From CAIYMF01 sp943329595 (GTDB taxonomy: Bacteria > Actinomycetota > Actinomycetes > S36-B12 > CAIYMF01), in NCBI GenBank assembly GCA_943329595.2, contig CALQEM020000127.1, positions 1 through 9,943 of the forward strand: a stretch of DNA of 9,943 nt, read 5' to 3'. A program made the translations under genes and the position numbers. Shown here one piece after another: positions 5,966 through 9,943 of the stretch (its first letter is position 1; each line of letters begins with the position of its first letter). Under the pieces are notes generated by a model, which had not been told where the DNA came from, made no database searches, and worked only from the letters and a program-made list of their open reading frames with translations.

Positions 5966-6352
5966 TCAGGTGCAGATGCGCAGTGGGCTTGTGCGTGCGA
6001 TCGCGTCAAAGTCGCGGTCGGAGTGCAGGAGTTCGACGTCGTGGTCGATGGCTACCGCAGCGATGAGGCAGTCGATGAGGCGACGCACGGTCAATCCGGA
6101 GGCCCGCGCGCGTCGGTGGAGGGCCGCGGCCTCCTCGTAGTGGGTCGGATCTGTGGGCAGCGTGGTGGCTCGTGCCAACAGCGCCCGAAGGTCAGCCAAG
6201 TGCACTTCGTCACGTGCCCCGGCCAGGATTTCCATGCGAATGGGATCGCAGATGGCAATGGCATCATCGAGCAGATTCTCGACGAGATTGCAGGTGCCGC
6301 TGCCCGTTCCACGAAGAAACTCGATCCACGCGCTCGAGTCGATGAGGATCAC
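5966..6352 (-). CDS. vapC: VapC-type PIN-domain ribonuclease toxin
   Basis: The 128-residue product is a standard VapC length. MILIDSSAWIEFLRG (1-15) carries the first catalytic Asp (D5). PIRMEILAGAR (37-47) carries the conserved Glu41. RLIDCLIAAVA (91-101) carries Asp94, and HSDRDFDAIA (110-119) carries the last acidic group (Asp112/Asp115). These four acidic positions bind Mg and cut RNA; VapC proteins usually target tRNA or rRNA, but the target here is unknown. The GTG start at 6352 overlaps the vapB stop (GTGA), giving coupled translation. All catalytic residues are intact, so the toxin is probably functional. Confidence 0.92.
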   Translation of the reverse strand: MILIDSSAWIEFLRGTGSGTCNLVENLLDDAIAICDPIRMEILAGARDEVHLADLRALLARATTLPTDPTHYEEAAALHRRARASGLTVRRLIDCLIAAVAIDHDVELLHSDRDFDAIARTSPLRICT

Positions 6353-6552
6353 GGGATTCGAGGCTCCCTCATCTCGTCGAGGTCACCGTCCCAGCCCGTT
6401 CCGCGCATTGAGCGGGCCCGCTCGAGCGGCATGGGTTCGCTCGCAACCGAGCGCAGCGCGAAGTTCACGGCCTCGCGCTTGGTCGAGAAGTGGTAGCGCT
6501 GCATCACTGCGGCGACAGCGTCTTCATCAAGGTCAATATTGGTGCGTGACAT
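6349..6552 (-). CDS. vapB: VapB-type ribbon-helix-helix antitoxin
   Basis: The 67-residue product starts MSRTNIDLDEDAVAAVMQRYHFSTKREAVNFALRSVA. This is the N-terminal strand and two helices of the VapB family, with the KREAV motif typical of these antitoxins. A C-terminal tail, MRGTGWDGDLDEMR, resembles the toxin-wrapping segment of homologues. The frame stays open upstream to 6657, but the ATG at 6552 gives the family N-terminus and has TATTGT exactly 6 nt upstream, so a leaderless start is likely. It heads the vapBC operon, and its DNA-binding fold should repress that promoter, probably through the direct repeats over the -10. Confidence 0.88.
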   Translation of the reverse strand: MSRTNIDLDEDAVAAVMQRYHFSTKREAVNFALRSVASEPMPLERARSMRGTGWDGDLDEMREPRIP

Positions 6553-6568
6553 ACACCTACAATACACC
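6551..6568. promoter_or_regulatory. Direct repeat over the vapBC -10, likely VapB operator
   Basis: ATACACC occurs at 6551-6557 and again at 6562-6568, an 11-bp period (one helical turn). The pair spans the vapB start codon and the predicted -10 (TATTGT, 6559-6564 on the minus strand). Phased repeats over a promoter suit ribbon-helix-helix dimers. Confidence 0.5.
6559..6564 (-). promoter_or_regulatory. -10 hexamer TATTGT, leaderless vapB promoter
   Basis: TATTGT is followed by exactly 6 nt and then the vapB ATG. No ribosome binding site precedes the ATG. No clear -35 is present. Confidence 0.55.
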
Positions 6569-6585
6569 ACCTGATTCGGATGCTC

Positions 6586-6600
6586 GGTCTGAGACCGGTC
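6586..6600. repeat. Short overlapping dyads between the ARPP-1-like gene and vapB
   Basis: GGTCT, G, AGACC (6586-6596) overlaps the perfect palindrome GACCGGTC (6593-6600). They lie about 35-50 nt upstream of the vapB start and 57-71 nt past the stop of the ARPP-1-like gene. They could be an upstream operator or part of a terminator; nothing decides between these. Confidence 0.3.
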
Positions 6601-6657
6601 TGCCCGACAATCACAGGTGGCCGGCCGCGACGGCTCGCCTACGCGCTGTGCCCGCAC

Positions 6658-7542
6658 TCATGCCAGCACCAACTCCCGATGCGACAGGTTCATCACCAGC
6701 GAGTGCAGCAGGGTGCCGTCGCCGCGAACGATTCCTCGAGCGCTCAGGGCGCGCCGCTCCCCCGCGACGGCGCGACCTGACCCGCTGAGACCCGCCACCA
6801 GCAGTGGAACCCGCGCCACGTTCATCGCGAAGTCGCGTGCCGCCTGGCCACTGGTAGCGATCGGTGGCGCCATTGCGGCGTCGAGCATGGCGGCCTCGAC
6901 CAGTGATCGCCAGCGGCTGGCCAGGGCACCGCCGCTGGGCATCAACTCGAGCCACGCGGGCTCGCCGCCGAGAGCCACGATGACCCCCCGCTGGCCGCTC
7001 ACCGGGCGCCGGGGAATGTCGCCGAGCGACCCTGTGCTGGCGCGCGTGACATTGTCGAGGTGGTCGACCAAGGACGACGTAGGTGAGGCGCCCAGCGTCT
7101 GGTCGAAGCGAGAGACCTGGCGCCACACGCTGTGCTGACGTTCGCCCTGGTCGGTGCGCAGAGCGGCACGAACATTTCCGCTCGACATGCGCGAGCTGCG
7201 ACGGTGGCTGCTGCCCCCGTTCCAGCGGCCGTGCTCGATGCATGACACGTCGGCCACGTGGGAGACACCTGGCTCAAGCAGAAGGTCGCCGTTGAGCACG
7301 CGGTGCTGCCAGCCGCCCTCGAGCATCTCGCCTTCGAGCAGGAGGGCCGGCTTGCTGCCGGCGTTGCGCACCACCAGCTGGCCGACGACGGGCGATCCGT
7401 CGCGCTCGGCCACCTCGACGGTGCCGGGGCCGAGGGCTAGGCCATGGGTGGATGGGGTCTCTGCCCACACGGGAAAGAGGGTGAGGGCATTGGCCTTCCA
7501 GCCATCGCCCACGTGGAGTCGGGGCATTGTGAGGTTGTGCAT
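6658..7542 (-). CDS. ARPP-1-like protein (ARG and rhodanese/phosphatase-associated domain)
   Basis: The 294-residue product matches from memory the ARPP-1 domain family, named for association with ADP-ribosylglycohydrolases and rhodanese/phosphatase-fold proteins. Key marks are NALTLFPVW (18-26), LVVRNAGSKPALLLEGEMLEGG (56-77), QHRVLN (79-84) and VSCIEHGRW (99-107), followed by a predicted polar stretch. A C-terminal half has RGVIVALGGEPAWLEL (185-200) and a final SLVMNLSHRELVL. No enzymatic motif is evident, and the molecular function of the family is unknown to me. There is no signal peptide or membrane segment. GGAG 9 nt before the ATG supports the start at 7542. It follows a small Cys-phosphatase by 33 bp on the same strand, exactly the partner type the family name implies, so the two probably form one operon and act together. 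Confidence 0.75.
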   Translation of the reverse strand: MHNLTMPRLHVGDGWKANALTLFPVWAETPSTHGLALGPGTVEVAERDGSPVVGQLVVRNAGSKPALLLEGEMLEGGWQHRVLNGDLLLEPGVSHVADVSCIEHGRWNGGSSHRRSSRMSSGNVRAALRTDQGERQHSVWRQVSRFDQTLGASPTSSLVDHLDNVTRASTGSLGDIPRRPVSGQRGVIVALGGEPAWLELMPSGGALASRWRSLVEAAMLDAAMAPPIATSGQAARDFAMNVARVPLLVAGLSGSGRAVAGERRALSARGIVRGDGTLLHSLVMNLSHRELVLA

Positions 7543-7575
7543 GGGGTCACGCTCCTGGGGTGTGGTGGTCGATGG

Positions 7576-8109
7576 TTAGGCAGCGACCGGGTCGCTTGAT
7601 GTGGATGACGTGAGCATCACAGCGGCCTGTGACACCAACCACTCCACGAAGTGGGTGTTGCTCAGCACGGCAGGGCTGCGCTGCGCCCGCATGAGGGCGA
7701 TGGCGTCGGTGGCGTCGTACCCGGCGAGCATCAGGGTGAGAGCGGTGACGAGCCCCGATCGGTTGACCCCGGCCTGACAGCGGATCAGCACGCGGGCACC
7801 CTCGTGCCAGCGGGAGTGCGCGTGCCGCGCCAGCGCGATGGCCCGCAGCGCAGCTTCGGGCGCGAGGCCGGCGTCGTAGAAGCCGAACCGCAGCTCCTCG
7901 ACGTGCCAAGGCACGGGCTGTGCATCGGCGTAGAGAGTGACCACCACGTCGAAGGGGTAGCCGCGGTCGTAGTGGGTCTGCGACTTGGGCGATCCGATGA
8001 TGTCGTGGTCTTCGGTGCCGCCCTGCCACAGGCCGGGAAGGATCTCGCTCGGCGCGTAGGCGGGCCACCACGCGTCGTCGCGGGCGTAAATGCTGGTGGG
8101 ATCGTGCAT
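7576..8109 (-). CDS. Dual-specificity/tyrosine phosphatase-like protein
   Basis: The 177-residue product has a core beginning ILPGLWQGG (23-31), a strand DVVVTLY, a candidate general-acid Asp79 in FGFYDAG, and the phosphatase loop CQAGVNRSG (111-119) with catalytic Cys111 and Arg117 (C-x5-R). The residue before the Cys is Arg instead of the usual His. A helix VTALTLMLAGYDATDAIALMRAQR then follows, as in dual-specificity phosphatases. It would hydrolyse a phosphomonoester on a protein, nucleotide or sugar; the substrate is not evident. The frame extends to 8181, but the ATG at 8109 has AGGAGA at the right distance and a sensible N-terminus (MHDPTSIYAR). It precedes the ARPP-1-like gene by 33 bp and follows the XRE gene by 99 bp on the same strand. 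Confidence 0.85.
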   Translation of the reverse strand: MHDPTSIYARDDAWWPAYAPSEILPGLWQGGTEDHDIIGSPKSQTHYDRGYPFDVVVTLYADAQPVPWHVEELRFGFYDAGLAPEAALRAIALARHAHSRWHEGARVLIRCQAGVNRSGLVTALTLMLAGYDATDAIALMRAQRSPAVLSNTHFVEWLVSQAAVMLTSSTSSDPVAA

Positions 8110-8127
8110 GTGGATTCTCCTGTCGTT

Positions 8128-8142
8128 GGGGGCACTGGCCCC
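8128..8142. repeat. GC-rich hairpin upstream of the phosphatase gene
   Basis: GGGGC (8129-8133) and GCCCC (8138-8142) flank a 4-nt loop, about 20 nt upstream of the phosphatase start. It could slow read-through from the XRE gene or act as an operator. The remainder of the 99-bp gap shows no clear promoter. Confidence 0.3.
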
Positions 8143-8208
8143 TTCACGGCGGTTGATCGCCATGAAGAGAGAGTGACACAACCCTCTGACAAAAGTCTGC
8201 GGGGGAGA

Positions 8209-8664
8209 CTAGCTCTCCTGAAAATCGATCCTGCGGAACAGTTCGCTGCGGAGCTCGCGAAGCTCTAGGTCCATGCGGTCGATACGCCGACGAAGCAGAG
8301 CCACCTCATCGCGCAGCTCGTCGATGAGGCGTGACTCATCGGCGCTTGACGTGGGGGGAAAGGCGTCGAAAGAGGGACGGTTCGATGTTTGCAACACCCA
8401 GGTGGAGCCGCGCGAAGGTTTGGTCGACTCGGGCAGCGTCTCGGAGATCGAATGCAACTCCGATACGGTGCAGCCCAACGCTTCTGCGATCGAGTGAAGG
8501 ATGCGAGACGAGGGCTGACGGTCGCCCTTTTCGATGGCGGCCAGGTACGGGTAGCTGACCCCCGAGATGGTTGCTAGCTCTTTGCGGCTCATGCCGCTCG
8601 CTGACCGCCGCACCGTAATCGCGCGGCCAAGGCTGGTGGCCGGATTGGTGGAGTCAGTGCTCAC
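8209..8664 (-). CDS. XRE-family transcriptional regulator with C-terminal coiled coil
   Basis: The product from the GTG at 8664 is 151 residues. An XRE/Cro-type helix-turn-helix spans about 12-70 (LGRAITVRRSASGMSRKEL, ISGVSYPYLAAIEKGDRQPS, ILHSIAEALGCTVSELHSI). A low-complexity linker follows, then a charged heptad-like helix (111-147, LIDELRDEVALLRRRIDRMD and onward) that should form a dimerising coiled coil. The frame is open to 9021, which overlaps the wbl gene. GTG 8664 is preferred because it lies just ahead of the HTH and has GGAAAGG 7 nt upstream. It diverges from the wbl gene and heads the phosphatase and ARPP-1 genes, so it is the likely local regulator of one or both. No metal- or ligand-binding domain is seen; the signal is unknown. 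Confidence 0.83.
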   Translation of the reverse strand: MSTDSTNPATSLGRAITVRRSASGMSRKELATISGVSYPYLAAIEKGDRQPSSRILHSIAEALGCTVSELHSISETLPESTKPSRGSTWVLQTSNRPSFDAFPPTSSADESRLIDELRDEVALLRRRIDRMDLELRELRSELFRRIDFQES

Positions 8665-8710
8665 GAGGGGGCCTTTCCAAGGGTGAGACGGTGCAGAGTC
8701 CCCCGTCGAT

Positions 8711-8740
8711 TTGACAAGAGTTCTCCGTTGTGAATAAATA
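8711..8740 (+). promoter_or_regulatory. Probable wbl promoter
   Basis: A perfect TTGACA at 8711-8716 is followed after 17 bp by ATAAAT (8734-8739), itself preceded by TGA, within the only AT-rich stretch of the region. The hexamer is a poor match to TATAAT, so the exact -10 is uncertain. Transcription would start near 8746, giving a leader of about 45 nt. Confidence 0.5.
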
Positions 8741-8741
8741 C

Positions 8742-8781
8742 ACTCCTCAGTGAAGAACGCAGAGTCAACCCAGTGAGGAGT
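8742..8781. repeat. Inverted repeat covering the wbl ribosome binding site
   Basis: ACTCCTCA (8742-8749) and TGAGGAGT (8774-8781) are perfect 8-bp complements separated by 24 nt; the second arm contains the GAGGAG Shine-Dalgarno. Both arms continue into a near match (CAGTG against CAGTG with one mismatch to perfect symmetry). It may be an XRE operator pair, or an RNA stem that hides the ribosome binding site if the transcript starts early enough to include the first arm. Confidence 0.45.
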
Positions 8782-8789
8782 TGGTCGGC

Positions 8790-9266
8790 ATGACGAAGAG
8801 TACCAAGGAGGCGCGACACGACGAAGTAGCAGGTCAGCGTCGTCGCTCAGCACTACCGAGCGTCGACCTCGCACCCGCCATGCCGACGCCATTTCGCGCC
8901 GCGTCGGACCTGAGGTGTGCCGAGGCCGACCCCGACCTGTTTTTCGATGACGAGCGGGCGGCCGAGGCGGTTGCCCTGTGCTCGGGCTGTCCGGCTCGGC
9001 AGGCGTGCCTGGCCTACGCACTCGGTCACGAGGAGTTCGGCGTGTGGGGCGGAGCCACGCCGGCGCAGCGAGATGCCCTGCGCGGTGGGGCGTTGGAAGG
9101 AACCCCCGAGGACCGTCGGGTCGTGTCGCTCATTCACGAGCGTGTGGCGCGGGGCGACCTCATGCCCGACATCGCGGTTGCCGTGGGTGTCAACCAGCGC
9201 ACCCTCTACCGGTGGCTGGCCGACGGCGGGCGCTCCTCATTGAATGGCTGCGCTGAGGTCGCATGA
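8790..9266 (+). CDS. WhiB-like (Wbl) iron-sulfur regulator with C-terminal helix-turn-helix
   Basis: The 158-residue product has the four Wbl cysteines: Cys43 (LRCAEADPDLFF), then CSGCPARQAC with Cys64, Cys67 and Cys73. The GVWGG turn follows at 84-88. These bind a [4Fe-4S] cluster and mark a Wbl protein, a family that acts with the principal sigma factor. Most Wbl proteins end soon after GVWGG and a basic tail. Here about 45 more residues follow, and 111-146 (VVSLIHERVARGDLMPDIAV, AVGVNQRTLYRWLADG) read as a Hin/resolvase-like helix-turn-helix, so the protein may bind DNA on its own. The ATG at 8790 is preferred over a TTG at 8781 because GAGGAG lies 9 nt upstream of the ATG and directly abuts the TTG. 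The gene diverges from the XRE regulator. Confidence 0.88.
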   Translation: MTKSTKEARHDEVAGQRRRSALPSVDLAPAMPTPFRAASDLRCAEADPDLFFDDERAAEAVALCSGCPARQACLAYALGHEEFGVWGGATPAQRDALRGGALEGTPEDRRVVSLIHERVARGDLMPDIAVAVGVNQRTLYRWLADGGRSSLNGCAEVA

Positions 9267-9274
9267 CAACCGCA

Positions 9275-9301
9275 GATTTACCAATCTGACATTGGTAAAT
9301 C
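9275..9301. repeat. Perfect AT-rich palindrome between convergent wbl and DUF4287-like genes
   Basis: GATTTACCAAT, a 5-nt centre CTGAC, and the exact complement form 11-bp arms. It starts 9 nt past the wbl stop and 24 nt past the stop of the opposing gene, so it could be a bidirectional terminator. However, it is AT-rich, with no T-tract on either side, and looks equally like a protein-binding or recombination site. Confidence 0.75.
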
Positions 9302-9325
9302 CTGTGGAATGCACCGCCTTCGCCC

Positions 9326-9880
9326 TCAGCTGGGTGTCTCGGCAATGCGTGCAGCCACCATGTCGCACAGCAGCGCAGCGTCGGGCTTCCAATCGACCGG
9401 AATCTCGATCGTCTTCTTGTTGACCTTGTAGTCGATGAGCTGCGGCCGAAAGGCGTCGAGTACGTCGGTGCTCCAAGGCGCCATCAGGATGTGGTTCGTC
9501 TGCACCGACATCCCGAACACGTACTGACCGTTGAACTTCAGCATCGGCTGGTTCCAGGCGATGACCGTCTCCATGGTCGGGTACTTCGATGTGATGGCCG
9601 TGAGAACCGCCCGCACGGTCGTGCGCTTGGTGTCGTCGAGGGGCTTGAGGTAGTCGTCGACGGTGTTGAATCGGCGGGTGCTGGTCGAGCCGCGCGAGTA
9701 CATCACCAGCGCATTGGCGTGGGCCTGGCTGAACCCGTGGTTCTCGCGCAGGTAGGCGATCTGCTCGGGGTAGCGGCGGTCGGAAATCTCGGCCATCTGC
9801 TCGAACCAGTACGACATGGGCTGCCCGTACTTCTTCTCGATGGCCGGAAAGTGCGCCGAACGGTCGGGGTTGGTGGCCAC
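9326..9880 (-). CDS. DUF4287/DUF1801-like protein of unknown function
   Basis: The 184-residue product has an N-terminal helical part, FPAIEKKYGQPMSYWFEQMA, then PEQIAYLRENHGFSQAHANALVMYSRG (about 11-64), which is the DUF4287 pattern. A C-terminal part follows, VRAVLTAITSKYPTMETVIAWNQPMLKFNGQYVFGMSV, then HILMAPWSTDVLDAF and KKTIEIPVDW, which is the YdhG/DUF1801 fold pattern related by shape to frataxin-like proteins. No catalytic residues are evident and no function is assigned. The GTG start at 9880 has TAGATT exactly 6 nt upstream and no Shine-Dalgarno, so translation is probably leaderless. It converges on the wbl gene across the 11-bp-arm palindrome. Confidence 0.8.
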   Translation of the reverse strand: MATNPDRSAHFPAIEKKYGQPMSYWFEQMAEISDRRYPEQIAYLRENHGFSQAHANALVMYSRGSTSTRRFNTVDDYLKPLDDTKRTTVRAVLTAITSKYPTMETVIAWNQPMLKFNGQYVFGMSVQTNHILMAPWSTDVLDAFRPQLIDYKVNKKTIEIPVDWKPDAALLCDMVAARIAETPS

Positions 9881-9886
9881 GGATCT

Positions 9887-9892
9887 AATCTA
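9887..9892 (-). promoter_or_regulatory. -10 hexamer TAGATT, leaderless promoter of the DUF4287-like gene
   Basis: TAGATT is separated from the GTG start by exactly 6 nt, and no ribosome binding site is present. No good -35 is seen. Confidence 0.5.
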
Positions 9893-9913
9893 CGCGCGGC
9901 CATCTTCTGTGGT

Positions 9914-9943
9914 GCGATCCGACATCAATCGATGTCGGATCGC
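9914..9943. terminator. Strong hairpin at the right edge (possible terminator)
   Basis: GCGATCCGACATC, a loop AATC and the exact complement make a 13-bp perfect stem with a 4-nt loop, ending on the last base of the window and possibly longer. It lies 33 nt upstream of the DUF4287-like start. It would suit termination of a gene lying to the right, but no U-run follows on the minus strand and what lies to its right is not visible. Confidence 0.5.

Noticed and set aside
6553..6657. Upstream start at 6657 for vapB
   Set aside because: The extension reads through the predicted promoter and is not VapB-like; the ATG at 6552 gives the normal antitoxin N-terminus.
7651..8268. A 205-codon plus-strand frame opposite the phosphatase gene
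   Set aside because: The minus-strand frame has the C-x5-R phosphatase loop and a ribosome binding site; the opposing frame has no recognisable family and runs into the XRE gene.
8665..9021. N-terminal extension of the XRE protein to a start at 9021
   Set aside because: It would overlap the wbl gene by more than 200 bp, and the added residues are Pro/Arg/Ser-rich without domain character; GTG 8664 has a ribosome binding site directly ahead of the HTH.
1..9943. CRISPR array, tRNA/rRNA genes, insertion sequences or prophage genes
   Set aside because: No regularly spaced repeats, no cloverleaf-like or rRNA-like stretch and no transposase, integrase or phage structural motif was seen on either strand.

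Overview
The window is GC-rich (roughly two-thirds G+C by eye) and densely coded, with ATG, GTG and possibly TTG starts. A WhiB-like protein, a SoxR-type MerR regulator with its operator, an F420/FMN-type PPOX flavin enzyme, and several genes whose -10 hexamer lies exactly 6 nt from the start codon (leaderless mRNAs) together point to an Actinomycetota chromosome. I cannot name the genus. No tRNA, rRNA, CRISPR array, insertion sequence or prophage gene was seen.

Layout, left to right. (1) 1-3334, plus strand: the 3' part of a sulfatase, then a DhaK-DhaL pair joined by a GTGA overlap. This looks like carbohydrate or sulfate-ester catabolism feeding a small ketose (dihydroxyacetone or a relative such as erythrulose) into phosphorylation. 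(2) 3373-4214, minus strand: a GTGA-coupled pair resembling an actinobacterial Phd-like antitoxin and its partner. Its promoter overlaps a perfect 17-bp dyad. (3) 4273-5505: a SoxR locus. soxR reads right. An ATGA-coupled pair (a muconolactone-isomerase-like ferredoxin-fold protein and a PPOX flavoprotein) reads left. Between them lies an 18-bp dyad whose outer six bases on each side match the E. coli soxS SoxR box. (4) 5554-6552, minus strand: a small dimeric alpha/beta-barrel protein, and upstream of it a VapBC toxin-antitoxin operon. (5) 6658-8664, minus strand: an XRE regulator with a C-terminal coiled coil, a small Cys-based phosphatase and an ARPP-1-like protein. (6) 8790-9266, plus strand: a WhiB-like gene with an added C-terminal helix-turn-helix, divergent from the XRE gene. 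(7) 9326-9880, minus strand: a DUF4287/DUF1801-like protein, convergent with the wbl gene and separated from it by an 11-bp-arm palindrome. The right edge ends in a perfect 13-bp-arm hairpin.

The window reads as an accessory stress and regulatory island: two toxin-antitoxin-type operons with operator-like repeats on leaderless promoters, a redox-sensing SoxR operon, and a divergent XRE/WhiB-like regulatory pair beside a phosphatase plus ARPP-1 module. That last module, placed by context in NAD/ADP-ribose-type metabolism, is the best candidate for an uncharacterised system. Family calls come from reading motifs by eye; no database search was run.
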